A stretch of DNA of 63,203 bases from Okeania sp. SIO2C9 (GTDB lineage: Bacteria; Cyanobacteriota; Cyanobacteriia; Cyanobacteriales; Microcoleaceae), in contig NZ_JAAHGO010000026.1 of NCBI RefSeq assembly GCF_010672455.1, forward strand, positions 5,710-68,912, in the 5' to 3' direction. A program made the position numbers and the translations under genes. Each line of letters begins with the position of its first letter. The stretch's first letter is position 1. The notes below the pieces were generated by a model, which was not told where the DNA came from, did no database searches, and worked only from the letters and a program-made list of their open reading frames with translations. This document shows positions 34,359-44,712 of this stretch, in pieces.

Positions 34359-36419
34359 TTAAGAATGAGGTTCGCCAAACAAAACCAAAGAACAATTTAA
34401 CTCTTTCAAAACCTCATTAGTCACATCACTAACAGCCAAACCACCAGCAGTACGACGACGCATAGAACGCAAAATAACTAAATCAAAATACCGTGCCATT
34501 TTAACAATTACTTGAGCAACATTATCATTAGCAATAACTTTAATTTTTAATTTAACTTCAGATTCATTAACAGAAACAATCTCTGAAAGTTGAGACTTAA
34601 ATTCTTCCATTTGTTCTACAGAACTAACACTAGAACAAATATGTAATAAAGTCACATAAGCTTGATTAGTATCAGCAAAAAGTTGCGCAAAACGAACAGT
34701 TCGTAATGCTTGAGGAGTAATATTTTTTACTGGTACTAAAATTTTATGAATATCAATAGGGTCATCTAGTAATCTTGTCACTGCTACCGGACAATGAGAA
34801 GACCAAAAAACACTATCAATAATACTTCCAAATAAACGCGCCCGTAAACCACTTTGTTGACTCCAACCCATAATAATTAAACTGGCATTTTTTTCTCTAG
34901 CAGTGCAGCTTATTCCCTGAGAAATATCATTATAAATTCGTAGTTCTGGTTGAGCTTCAACATGAAATTGTTGAGTAATTTCTTGAGTTCGTTTTAGTTG
35001 TCGTTCGCTATGGCGAATTGCTGTACTTAAAACTGGTTCATCCAAATGAAAATTAGCTTTAACAATTGATAAAGGCACAACTAATCCTGACTCATGTTTG
35101 GCTAACATTGCTCCCATTTCTAGCAAATAATTTTCAGTTACAGGATTATATATGGAAACTAAAACAGTAAACTTATGTTCATCACTTTCTGCCTCTAATT
35201 CTTGTTCATGTGTTTCCCACCAAATTCCAGATTTATTACCACCATTAAATAGACTCAAAGGTTGGGATAATAAGGGAGCAAATCTGGATGTAGTTAAAGG
35301 TCCGAGTATAGAAGTTACTAACATTAAAACAATTACGCCATTGAAAAATGGTTCTGTTAATATTCCTTCCTGAAGACCAACTAAAGCTTCGACTAAAGTA
35401 GCAGCAACATGAGGTAAAGTGAGAGACCACATTGTCAAAGTTTCTGGGAAATTATAATTGTATAATTGTTTCGCTAATAAAGCTGCAAGAAATTTACTAA
35501 TAATTACTCCTACAATAATAGCTAAAGTCATTACAAATTCATTAGTTATAGTTGAAACAAAAGCCGGAACATCTAAAATCAATCCCATATCTACAAAGAA
35601 AAAAGGAATAAACAATGTACTACCAATAAATTCCACTTTTTCCTTAACCGGACCATTTCCCACAACTTCATTCACAGCAATACCAGCTAGGAAAGCTCCC
35701 ACAATAATATCAACATGAATTATTTGTGCTTCTACACTAGCAATAAATACAACTAACATTATGAATAAAAATTGATTTCCCTCTTCATCCCCAGTCCGAC
35801 GGAAATATTGTTCCCCTAACCATTTAAAACCAAACAAAACAACTACTGCATAAATAGCTAATTCTCCTAACTGAATAATCAGACTAACAACAGAAAATTC
35901 TCCCGCATTAACCGACACACAAATTGCCAGAACTAATAGAGCAGCAATATCAGTAAATATTGTTGCTCCAATAGTCACAGTAACCGCTTCATTAGCCACT
36001 ACACCCAATCTATTAACAATGGGATAACCTAAAAGAGTATGAGGTGCAAATAGAGAACCAATTAAAATCGAAGCATTCCAGCCAAAACCAAAAAATCTAC
36101 CAACTAAAATACCTGCAATAATAGGGATAAAAAAAGTGATAAAGCCAAAACCAATGGAGCGATTTCTAGTTTGATTAAATTGTTCTAAATCAATTTCTAA
36201 AGCTATGACAAACATCAGATATATTTTGCCAATATCTGATAGTAACTTCATAGTTTCTGTCTCACTATTTAGAAGCTGTAAACCATGAGGACCTAGTACA
36301 ACTCCTCCTACTAATAATCCTACTAAACCAGGTAGTCGGAGACGTTCAAAAATAGGCGGAATGGTTAAAATAACCAGTAGAAGAATAGCGAAGGCAACAA
36401 TTGGAGTATTGGGTAGCAA
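34359..36419 (-). CDS. CPA2-family cation/proton antiporter with tandem Usp domains (paralogue 1)
   Basis: 686 residues. Residues ~1-385 are a Na+/H+ exchanger membrane domain with 11-13 helices (LPGLVGLLVGGVVLGPHGLQ near the N terminus, VGAFLAGIAVNEVVGNGPVK in the middle). Residues ~415-545 and ~560-686 are two universal-stress-protein-like domains, ending SMRRRTAGGLAVSDVTNEVL then NCSLVLFGEPHS. It probably exchanges Na+ or K+ for protons and responds to a nucleotide-type ligand through the Usp modules (inference). It is about two-thirds identical by eye to the next paralogue at 37963-40041; 1.5 kb of minisatellite lies between them. There is no KTN/RCK domain. Confidence 0.9.
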   Translation of the reverse strand: MLPNTPIVAFAILLLVILTIPPIFERLRLPGLVGLLVGGVVLGPHGLQLLNSETETMKLLSDIGKIYLMFVIALEIDLEQFNQTRNRSIGFGFITFFIPIIAGILVGRFFGFGWNASILIGSLFAPHTLLGYPIVNRLGVVANEAVTVTIGATIFTDIAALLVLAICVSVNAGEFSVVSLIIQLGELAIYAVVVLFGFKWLGEQYFRRTGDEEGNQFLFIMLVVFIASVEAQIIHVDIIVGAFLAGIAVNEVVGNGPVKEKVEFIGSTLFIPFFFVDMGLILDVPAFVSTITNEFVMTLAIIVGVIISKFLAALLAKQLYNYNFPETLTMWSLTLPHVAATLVEALVGLQEGILTEPFFNGVIVLMLVTSILGPLTTSRFAPLLSQPLSLFNGGNKSGIWWETHEQELEAESDEHKFTVLVSIYNPVTENYLLEMGAMLAKHESGLVVPLSIVKANFHLDEPVLSTAIRHSERQLKRTQEITQQFHVEAQPELRIYNDISQGISCTAREKNASLIIMGWSQQSGLRARLFGSIIDSVFWSSHCPVAVTRLLDDPIDIHKILVPVKNITPQALRTVRFAQLFADTNQAYVTLLHICSSVSSVEQMEEFKSQLSEIVSVNESEVKLKIKVIANDNVAQVIVKMARYFDLVILRSMRRRTAGGLAVSDVTNEVLKELNCSLVLFGEPHS

Positions 36420-36682
36420 CTTAATTACCTCTGATTAAAATTTTCAATATATTAGCAAACCCTCTACATTTTGCACAAAAATTTAAGTTAGCTCGTTCAG
36501 CATTTAGACTATATATCCCAATTTTGAAAAGGGAACACTGGAGCGCCGAATCTGGAAACAGAGAATATAAAATTTTAATAGACATTTATAGAAAAGAGTG
36601 AATAGGGAACAGGGAACAGGGAACAGGGAACAGGGAAAAATAATTAATAATTTATAGATAAGAATTGATTTGATTTTTGATT

Positions 36683-36799
36683 TTTACCGAATAATTAAGC
36701 TTTAAAGCCTCTCCTTTAAAGAAGAAACAAGAAAAAATTCTCTTTAAGGGTCAATCCTCTCCTTGAAAAGAAGAGGAAATTGTTAATTATTAATGGTTG
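36683..36799 (+). mobile_element. Double-hairpin element
   Basis: TTTACCGAATAATTAAGCTT left end, CCTCTCCTTTAAAGAAGA, spacer, CCTCTCCTTGAAAAGAAGAGG, then TTGTTAATTATTAATGG. Preceded by a GGGAACA heptamer run (36607-36639). Confidence 0.65.
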
Positions 36800-36836
36800 A
36801 AGAGAGATCTATTAGTAATAAATACAATCTATCTCT

Positions 36837-37830
36837 GATTTTGGCTGCTCGGAGACAGAAATATTCTGAGGTTATTTCTACTATTCCCTATTCCCTATTC
36901 CCTATTCCCTATTCCCTAAAATGATGATTTTGGCTGGTTGGAAACAGAAATATTCTGAGGTTATTTCTACTATTCCCTATTCCCTATTCCCTATTCCCTA
37001 TTCCCTAAAATGATGATTTTGGCTGGTTGGAAACAGAAATATTCTGAGGTTATTTCTACTATTCCCTATTCCCTATTCCCTATTCCCTATTCCCTAAAAT
37101 GATGATTTTGGCTGGTTGGAAACAGAAATATTCTGAGGTTATTTCTACTATTCCCTATTCCCTATTCCCTATTCCCTAAAATGATGATTTTGGCTGGTTG
37201 GAAACAGAAATATTCTGAGGTTATTTCTACTATTCCCTATTCCCTATTCCCTAAAATGATGATTTTGGCTGGTTGGAAACAGAAATATTCTGAGATTATT
37301 CCTGCTATTCTCTATTCCCTATTCCCTATTTCCTAAAATGATGATTTTTGCTGCTTGGAAACAGAAATAGTTTGAGATTATTTCTACTATTCCCTATTCC
37401 TTATTTCCTATTTCCTAAAATAATGATTTTGGCTGGTTGGAAACAGAAATATTCTGAGATTATTCCTGTAAGCATTCAACTATTAGCATTCAGCTATCAG
37501 CAATGTGAGTAATAGACATCTCCAGAAAAGAATGAACAGGGAAAAGGGAAAAATAATTGACAATTTATGGATAATAATTGATTTGATTTTGAATTTCTAG
37601 CAGATGTCTAATTAGTAATTATTTCTAAGCAGCTAATAGCTGAGAGCTGACCGCTGTTTGCGCAGCATTCCGCAGGAAATGCTTACTTATTTCTGCTATT
37701 CCCTATTCCCTATTCCCTATTCCCCAAAATAATGATTTTGGCTGGTCGGAAACAGAAATATTCTGAGATTATTTCTACTATTCCCTATTGCCTAAAATAA
37801 TGATTTTGGCTGCTAGGAAATAGAAATAGA
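36837..37830. repeat. Minisatellite (75-95 bp unit) with nested ATTCCCT heptamers
   Basis: About eight tandem units in 36837-37470 and two more at 37730-37830. The invariant core is ATGATTTTGGCTGGTTGGAA then ACAGAAATATTCTGAGGTTA. Cores are joined by 2-5 copies of the heptamer ATTCCCT, so unit length varies in steps of 7 bp. Short dispersed palindromes (GCTGTTTGCGCAGCATTCCG) occur near 37651 and 37916. No gene in 36420-37962. Confidence 0.9.
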
Positions 37831-37962
37831 TGGATAAGAATTGATTTGATTTTGAATTTCCACGCCTATGTCTAATGAATAATTACTTCTAAAAGCTAAT
37901 AGCTCATAGCTGACCGCTGTTTGCGCAGCAGTCCGCAGGAAATGCTTACTTATTCCCTAAAA

Positions 37963-40041
37963 CTAAGAATAAGGTTCTCCAAATATAACTACCGAACAAG
38001 TAATTTCTGACAAAACTTTAGTAGTAACATCACTAACAGATAATCCTGCCGCAGTACGTCGCCGCATAGAACGTAATACTACTAATTGATATGATTTTGC
38101 TGCCTTACTAATTACAGGAGCAACATCATCATAACGAATAATTTTAATTCTCGATTTTACCTCGGTTTTTCCTTGAGAAACAAGCAGAGAAAGTTGGGAA
38201 TGAAACTTCGCAATTTGTTCCTTAGAAGTCTGGCGATCGCATACATGAAGTAGAGTTACAGAAGCTTGATTAGCATCAGCAAAAAGTTGAGCAAAACGTA
38301 CAGTTCTTAATGCTTGGGGAGTAATATTTTTAACAGGTACTAAAATCCGATGAATATTAATTGGCTTTTCCAACAAACGTACCACAGCTACCGGGCAATG
38401 AGCAGACCAAAATATTCGGTCTATTATATTTCCAAATAAACGAGATTTAATACCAGTAGTATTGCGCCAACCCATGACAATCAAACTAGCATTTTTTTCC
38501 CTTGCTGTGCGACTAACACCTTTAGCAAAATCATCATAAATTCGGATTTCAGAAGTAGCATCAACTTCAAAACTTCGACTAATTTCTAAAACAGAATCTA
38601 ACTTTTCACTACTCTGTTGTAAAGCCAAATTTAACTGAGGATCATCCATATTTAGATAACCTTTTACTATAGATAAAGGAATCATTAAACCCCCCTCATG
38701 TTTTGCCAACATTACTGCCATTTCAATTAAATACTTTGTTTGTCCTGGAGAAAAATATACAGGCACTAATACAACAAACTTATGATTAAAAATTCCATCA
38801 ACCCTCTCAGTAAAACTATCTGGAACTTGCTGATGAGTTTCCCACCAAATCAAAGAATTATCCGAGGTAAAATCTACCTCTGGCACAGAAATTTTACTCG
38901 CAAACCTAGCAGTAAGAATCGGACCCAAAATAGAAGTAACCAACATCAAAAAAATTACACTATTAAATATTACCTCTGGCAAAATTCCTACTTGCAAACC
39001 CACCAATGCCGCAGCCAAAGTAGCAGCCACCTGTGGCATAGATAGAGACCACATACTCATCGTTTCATGCCAATTATATTTATAAATCTTTTTTGCCAAA
39101 AACGCAGCAAAAAATTTACTCCCAAGCAAACCTAAAATAATAGATAAAGTTAATTCAAAGCTAGTTAAAAAAGTATTTACAAAAGCTGACATATCCAGCA
39201 ATAATCCCATATCAACAAAAAAACAAGGAATAAATAAAACACTCCCAACAAACTCTATTTTTTCCTTAACCGGACTTTTACCCACCACATCATTAATTGC
39301 CAAACCTGCCAAAAAAGCACCAACAATTTGATCGACATTAATCAATGTTGCACCCAAAGCAGCAATAAACACCACCAACAAAACAAACAAAAATTGATTA
39401 CTTTCTTGATTAGTAGTTCGCCGGAAAAATTGTTTACCCACCCATTGAAAACCCCAGAGAATTACTCCCGAATAAATTGCCAAACTTCCCAATTGAATTC
39501 CTAAACTAATCGCCGAAAAATTACCAGCATTAATCGACACACAAATTGCCAGAACTAATAAAGCAGCAATATCAGTAAAAATAGTCGCCCCAATAGTAAC
39601 AGTAATTGCTTGATTTCCCACAACACCCAACTGTTGAACAATGGGATAACCTAAGAGAGTATGAGAAGCAAGTAAAGAACCAGTTAAAATCGCACCATTC
39701 CAACCCAAGCCAAATATTTTGGCAATTAATGTACCAGTAATAAGTGGGAATAAAAATGTAGCAATACCAAAACCAACAGAGCGGTCTTGATTTTTTTTAA
39801 ACTCTATTAAATCAATTTCTAATCCCGCGACAAACATCAGATAAACCTTACCAATATCTGATAATAACTTCATCGTTTCTGTTTCGGGGTCGAGTAATTT
39901 TAATCCATCTCCACCTAAAATAATTCCTGCCACTAATAAACCCACTAATCCAGGTAGTTTGAGACGTTCAAATAGAGGTGGCAGAGTGAGAATTACTAAT
40001 AAAAGAATCGTAAATGTAACAATCGGATTTTGTGAAAGCAC
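37963..40041 (-). CDS. CPA2-family cation/proton antiporter with tandem Usp domains (paralogue 2)
   Basis: 692 residues with the same plan as the neighbour at 34359-36419: membrane exchanger domain (~1-385; LPGLVGLLVAGIILGGDGLK, VGAFLAGLAINDVVGKSPVK), then two Usp domains (SLIVMGWRNTTGIKSRLFGN and HRILVPVKNITPQALRTVRF mark them) ending SMRRRTAAGLSVSDVTTKVL. The second paralogue has a longer loop before the first Usp domain (VPDSFTERVDGIFNHK). The tandem pair arose by gene duplication; divergence in the exchanger domain suggests different affinities or ions. No operon partner. Confidence 0.9.
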   Translation of the reverse strand: MLSQNPIVTFTILLLVILTLPPLFERLKLPGLVGLLVAGIILGGDGLKLLDPETETMKLLSDIGKVYLMFVAGLEIDLIEFKKNQDRSVGFGIATFLFPLITGTLIAKIFGLGWNGAILTGSLLASHTLLGYPIVQQLGVVGNQAITVTIGATIFTDIAALLVLAICVSINAGNFSAISLGIQLGSLAIYSGVILWGFQWVGKQFFRRTTNQESNQFLFVLLVVFIAALGATLINVDQIVGAFLAGLAINDVVGKSPVKEKIEFVGSVLFIPCFFVDMGLLLDMSAFVNTFLTSFELTLSIILGLLGSKFFAAFLAKKIYKYNWHETMSMWSLSMPQVAATLAAALVGLQVGILPEVIFNSVIFLMLVTSILGPILTARFASKISVPEVDFTSDNSLIWWETHQQVPDSFTERVDGIFNHKFVVLVPVYFSPGQTKYLIEMAVMLAKHEGGLMIPLSIVKGYLNMDDPQLNLALQQSSEKLDSVLEISRSFEVDATSEIRIYDDFAKGVSRTAREKNASLIVMGWRNTTGIKSRLFGNIIDRIFWSAHCPVAVVRLLEKPINIHRILVPVKNITPQALRTVRFAQLFADANQASVTLLHVCDRQTSKEQIAKFHSQLSLLVSQGKTEVKSRIKIIRYDDVAPVISKAAKSYQLVVLRSMRRRTAAGLSVSDVTTKVLSEITCSVVIFGEPYS

Positions 40042-40461
40042 CTTTGTTATCCCCTATTAATGAAGTCAGAAGTCAGTAGGGGCGTTAACGATAGTTATGC
40101 GAAGCAAACGGCCGTTCGCCCCTACAGAAGTTATTTTTGTAACGGGGATTTAAGCCCCACTCCAAAAATATTTCGCCTTAAAAGACGGGGTTTTAAACCC
40201 ATATTATTTTGATAAAAAAACATCCTATTATTTCTACTTTATAGTAAAGAGTAACAATTGAAGAAGGAAGAAGGGAAAAAGTAAGCATTCAGCTATCAAC
40301 TATTGCTTTTAGTTCTAGATAAAAGCTTTACTAACTGTTGAAATCTCCTTTGTCTGTAGTAGAGCTTTAGCACATTAAATATTGATTTTATTACTCAAGT
40401 CCTACTACTAGCTGAATACTACTAACTGGATACTGATAACTGATAACTGATAACTGAAAAA

Positions 40462-40490
40462 AGGGGGGTTGACAAAAAAACTTGACATGA
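40462..40490 (+). promoter_or_regulatory. Sigma-70-like promoter, distal copy
   Basis: TTGACA (40462-40467), 17 bp, ATTATA (40485-40490); a second TTGACA (40475) and TATAAT (40493-40498) overlap at unfavourable spacing. Confidence 0.55.
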
Positions 40491-40809
40491 TATTATAAGT
40501 ATAATAGAAAAGGTGCGCTCATATATACTCAAATAAATGAGGCCAAAAAAACCATATTTCCCTAACTTAACAGCAAAATTAACTAGCTATCAGCTTTTAT
40601 CAAAATAATTGGGTCGCGCCACCCCACCTTTTAAGGCGAAATAAAATATTTTTGCAGGCTTGCTCAAATCCTCGTTGGTGCTTCACAAAAAGTATGCTGA
40701 AAGCTGACCGCTGACTGTTTCTTTAAATTACACAGCTTGGGAAAAATTTTGAAACAAAGCTAGACAGTTTACAAAGAAATTTGATCGCTGATAACTGAAA
40801 AAAGGGCGG

Positions 40810-40838
40810 TTGACAAAAAAACTTGACATGATATTATA
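40810..40838 (+). promoter_or_regulatory. Sigma-70-like promoter, proximal copy
   Basis: TTGACA (40810-40815), 17 bp, ATTATA (40833-40838), identical to the distal copy; about 106 bp before the kinase-FGE start codon. Confidence 0.6.
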
Positions 40839-40943
40839 AGTATAATAGAAAAGGTGTGCTCATATATACTCAAATAAATTAGGCCAAAAAAGCCATATTT
40901 CCCTGCTAGGCAGTATGCGAGGAATTCTGATAACTGAAAAGTA

Positions 40944-42677
40944 ATGATACAGTCTGGAAAAATCCTGAGACAACGCTACAAAATAATAGACACTCTAGGA
41001 AGTGGAGGTTTTGGAGATACCTACCTAGCTCAAGACTTAGACTTACCAAAAAAACCCAAATGTGTAGTCAAACATCTATCACCCAAAACCTCAGACCCCG
41101 CAGTTTTGCCCATTGCCCAAAAATTGTTTGATAGAGAAGCAGAAGCACTATACGAATTAGGCAAAGACTCAGACCAAATACCAAAACTATTTGCTCACTT
41201 CCAGGAAGGAACAGAATTTTACCTAGTACAAGAATATATAGAAGGGCAAGATATAAGTAAAGAACTTACCCGAGGAAAAAAATTAAGCGAGTCTTACACC
41301 ATTGCCTTACTCAAAGGAATATTATCAGCATTAGCAGTAGCTCATAAAAATAATATAATTCACCGAGACATCAAACCACAAAACTTGATGCGTCGTAAGT
41401 CAGACAACAAAATAGTATTGATAGACTTTGGTGCCGTAAAAGAAATAAACGTATTAACCACAGCAAACCAACCAGGGAAAACCACCTTAACCGTAGCAGT
41501 AGGAACACCAGGATATATGCCAAGTGAACAGGCGATCGGTAAACCAAAACTGAGTAGCGATATTTATGCAGTAGGAATGGTAGGAATAAAAGCACTCACA
41601 GGAAAAGACCCCCACAATTTACCCACAGACACAAAGACAGGAAATATTATCTGGCGAAATGAAGCACAAGTAACTAACCATCTGGCAAATATATTAGACA
41701 GGATGGTACATGAATATTTTCCACAGCGTTATGAAAATTCCACAGAAGTATTAGAAGCATTAGGTTTGACAACTTCACCACAACCAACACCCACACCCAC
41801 ACCTATACCAGTAACAAAACCAGCAAAAATAGTATTAGCATCTACCTCTAATGCAAATATTTCCATTCAAAAATTTAAGACTGTGACAGTAAATACCAGG
41901 GGAGAAATAATCAGTCGCAGTCCAGGTCAAGCAGAAGTAATGACAGAAAACTTCGATAATGGAGTCACCCTAGAAATGGTAAAAATTCCCACAGGTAGAT
42001 TTCTTATGGGGTCTCCAGAAACAGAAACAGGGAGAGAAAATAATGAAAGTCCGCAACATTATGTAGATGTGCCAGAATTTTTCATGGGAAAGTATCCAGT
42101 CACTCAAGCACAATGGCAAGCAATTATGGGAAATAATCCTTCTAGGTTTAAAGGTGTAAGGCGTCCTGTAGAAAATGTAAGTTGGAACAACGCCACAGAA
42201 TATTGTCAGAAACTCTCTCAAATAACAGGTAAAAAATATAGTTTACCCAGTGAGAGTCAGTGGGAATATGCTTGTCGAGCTCGAACAACAACACCATTTT
42301 ATTTTGGCAAAACTATAACGTCTGAGCTAGCTAACTATCGTGGTACTTTTACTTATGCTGATGAACCGAAAGGAAAATATCGTCAAGAAACAACAGATGT
42401 AGGAATTTTTCCACCTAATGCTTTTGGTTTGTACGATATGCATGGTAATGTCTGGGAATTGTGTGCTGATGATTGGCACAATAATTATAATGGTGCACCT
42501 AAAGATGGAAGTGCTTGGTTAGATGAAAATGAGAATCGTTCTGCGCTGCGTGGCGGTTCCTGGCTTTACAATCCTAATGACTGCCGTTCTGCGATTCGCG
42601 ACTTCAACTTTAGGCGCGACAAGCACTTCGACATTATTGGTTTTCGTGTAGTATGCGATGGCGGGAGAACTCTGTAG
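40944..42677 (+). CDS. Ser/Thr kinase fused to a formylglycine-generating-enzyme/C-type-lectin domain; probable DGR target
   Basis: 577 residues. Residues 10-275 are a Hanks-type kinase: glycine loop LGSGGFGDTY, K43 in VVK, catalytic HRDIKPQN (D142), DFG (D161) and GTPGYMPSEQAIGK. A Pro/Thr linker (PQPTPTPTPIPVTKP) follows, then at ~325-577 an FGE-sulfatase/SUMF1-like domain: VKIPTGRFLMGSPETE, FFMGKYPVTQAQWQAIMGNN, LPSESQWEYACRARTTTPFY, NAFGLYDMHGNVWELCADDW. The C terminus, LRGGSW ... CRSAIRDFN ... GFRVVCDG, has the C-type-lectin fold used as a variable ligand-binding surface in cyanobacterial DGR targets, and its variable codons are AAC/AAT-derived. A kinase whose lectin domain is diversified could sense changing ligands (inference). 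The ATG follows a CTGATAACTGAAAAGTA repeat end without a clear ribosome binding site. Confidence 0.92.
   Translation: MIQSGKILRQRYKIIDTLGSGGFGDTYLAQDLDLPKKPKCVVKHLSPKTSDPAVLPIAQKLFDREAEALYELGKDSDQIPKLFAHFQEGTEFYLVQEYIEGQDISKELTRGKKLSESYTIALLKGILSALAVAHKNNIIHRDIKPQNLMRRKSDNKIVLIDFGAVKEINVLTTANQPGKTTLTVAVGTPGYMPSEQAIGKPKLSSDIYAVGMVGIKALTGKDPHNLPTDTKTGNIIWRNEAQVTNHLANILDRMVHEYFPQRYENSTEVLEALGLTTSPQPTPTPTPIPVTKPAKIVLASTSNANISIQKFKTVTVNTRGEIISRSPGQAEVMTENFDNGVTLEMVKIPTGRFLMGSPETETGRENNESPQHYVDVPEFFMGKYPVTQAQWQAIMGNNPSRFKGVRRPVENVSWNNATEYCQKLSQITGKKYSLPSESQWEYACRARTTTPFYFGKTITSELANYRGTFTYADEPKGKYRQETTDVGIFPPNAFGLYDMHGNVWELCADDWHNNYNGAPKDGSAWLDENENRSALRGGSWLYNPNDCRSAIRDFNFRRDKHFDIIGFRVVCDGGRTL
42546..42656 (+). 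other. Putative DGR variable region (VR) of the kinase-FGE gene
   Basis: Between the invariant codons for RGGSW, CRSA, RRD and GFRVVC, the variable positions are CTT TAC, GAC, ATT, GAC TTC AAC TTT, AAG CAC TTC GAC ATT. All but one end in C or T and differ mainly in the first two bases, as expected if AAC/AAT codons of a template repeat were mutated at adenines. The block is GC-richer than its surroundings and sits at the extreme 3' end of the gene. No template repeat or reverse transcriptase was found in this window. Confidence 0.65.
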
Positions 42678-42810
42678 CCCTTTTCTCTTTTCACCTTTTG
42701 CCCTCTTTCCTACATCCATCCGTACATCCGTGCCATAATCCGTTTGAGCGGAGAAGTCAGGGCAAGACAAAGATTTTGCCACCGATGCACGGATGATTAA
42801 TCTGAGTCTG

Positions 42811-44525
42811 CATTCTGTGAAGCACCAAAAAAATCAGCAGGAGATTGCCCTTGCATCGCCAAAAAAATCATGGTAGTATGTAATTATTGGGTGTTGCTCG
42901 TACCTACGCATGACTTTTTATTCAACGCAAAAACAGCATTTTAGAAGTAAGCATATATAACGACTCAAAAGCGTACGCCAACAATAACATCAGAAGCCAA
43001 AAATCATTCTGTGAAGCACCAAAAGAAAAGATTTCTCCCATAGAGACTTTGATAAATAAACTCACAGAGCGATCGCTACCATCACAAACCAATAACTCAT
43101 TCTGTGAAGCACCAAAAAAATAGGCAGGATATTCCCCTTGCGTCGGAAAAAAAATCATAGTAGTATGTAATTATTGGGGGTTGCTCGTACCTACGCATGA
43201 CTTTTTATTCAACGCAAAAACAGCATTTTAGAAGTAAGTACTATATACAGACTCAAAAGCGTACGCCTACAATACATCAGGATAGTCCTGCATAGTAATG
43301 GTATACAAGAAACAAGGGATGGTTGGCACGGGAGCAAGATGCTCCCACTGCCGTAGGTCGTAACAAAAATAATGCAATGCACCACCATTACAATCCACCA
43401 CCAACATTAGAAAGAAAATCATTCTGTGAAGCACCTGCAAAATATTTCTTCCATAGAGACTTTGCTCAATAAACTCACACAGCGATCGCGACCATCACAA
43501 ACCAATTAATCATTCTGTGAAGCACCAAAAATATTTGCAGGATATTCCCCTTGCATCCCCAAAAAAATCATGGTAGTATGTAATTATCGGGGGTTGCTCG
43601 TACCTACGCATGACTTTTTATTCAACGCAAAAACAGCATTTTAGAAGTAAGTACTATATAGAGACTCAAAAGCGATCGCCAACATTAGAAAGAAAATCAT
43701 TCTGTGAAGCACCAAAAATATTTCTCCCATAGAGACTTTAATAAATAAACTTATAGAGCGATCGCTCACAAACCAATTAATCATTCTGTGAAGCACCAAA
43801 AATATTTGCAGGATATTCCCCTTGCATCCCCAAAAAAATCATAGTAGTATGTAATTATTGGGGGTTGCTCGTACCTACGCATGACTTTTTATTCAACAGC
43901 AAAACAGGGTTTTATCAACTAAGCATATATATAGAGACTCAAAAGCGATCGCCAATAATAAAATCAGAAGCCACAAATCATTCTGTGAAGCACCAAAAGA
44001 AAATATTTCTCCCATAGATACTTTGATAAATAAACTCACAGAGCGATCGCTCACAAACCAATTATTCATTCTATGAAGCACCAAAAAAGTAGGGAGGATG
44101 TTCCCCTTGCATCCCTAAAAAAATCATAGTAGTATGTAATTATTGCGCATTACTCGTACCTAAGCATGACTTTTTATTCAACAAAAAAACAGGATTTTAT
44201 CAACTAAGCATATATATAGAGACTCAAAAGCGATCGCCAATAATAAAATCAGAAGCCAAAATTATTCTGTGAAGCACCAAAAGAAAAGATTTCTCCCTCC
44301 CATAGAGACTTTGATAAATAAACTCACAGAGCGATCGCTACCATCACAAACTAATTACTCATTCTGCGAAGCACCAAAAAAATAAGCAGGAGAATCTCCT
44401 TGCATCGGCAAAAAAATCATAGTAGTATGTAATCATTGGGTGTCACTCGCACCTACGCATGACTTTTTATTCAACACCAAAACAGCATTTTAGAAGTAAG
44501 CATATATAACGACTCAAAAGCGTAC
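42811..44525 (-). repeat. Satellite-like array of ~270-415 bp units (CATTCTGTGAAGCACC boxes)
   Basis: Six units, each marked by TCGTACCTACGCATGACTTT (near 42897, 43182, 43598, 43868, 44153, 44446). Each unit has two CATTCTGTGAAGCACC boxes ~90 and ~190 bp apart, a HIP1 or GCGTACGCC site and GAAGTAAGCATATATA. One unit has an extra ~130-bp insert (about 43280-43405). On the minus strand, several units read MRRYEQPPIITYYYDFFGDA and soon stop: decayed versions of the small frame at 45676-45882. No intact gene within the array. Confidence 0.85.
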
Positions 44526-44712
44526 GCCAATAATTAAAGGAGAAAAAAAGCGGTCGAGGGATGGCGAGGTCTCAGAGCCATATCCAATCGACCACATATC
44601 TAATCGACCAAGAGAAGAAAAAATTTTCCCTACCGCATCAATCCTCTTCTTTTCAAGGAGATGTATTTGTTAATTATTAATTATTAATTATTAATTATTA
44701 ATTATTAATTGT

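Larger units (their letters stand above)
40441..40911 (+). repeat. 118-bp promoter-containing cassette, duplicated 348 bp apart
   Basis: 40441-40563 and 40789-40911 are about 95% identical by eye (CTGATAACTGAAAAAAGGGG ... CCATATTTCCCT). Between and before them are diverged TTTTAAGGCGAAATA / TATTTCGCCTTAAAA repeats. The cassette lies just upstream of the kinase-FGE gene; the rest of 40042-40943 has no gene. Confidence 0.85.

Noticed and set aside
40441-40911. DGR template repeat upstream of the kinase-FGE gene
   Set aside because: The duplicated cassette has no similarity to the variable region (no RGGSW/CRSA/GFRVV codons).
42922-43158. 78- and 63-codon minus-strand frames in the satellite array (also 43893-44084)
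   Set aside because: They run across repeat units out of frame with the 68-codon unit and are interrupted in other copies.
42811-44525. CRISPR-like array (repeated CATTCTGTGAAGCACC boxes)
   Set aside because: Intervals alternate around 90 and 190 bp and the sequences between the boxes are themselves repeats, not unique spacers; no cas genes.
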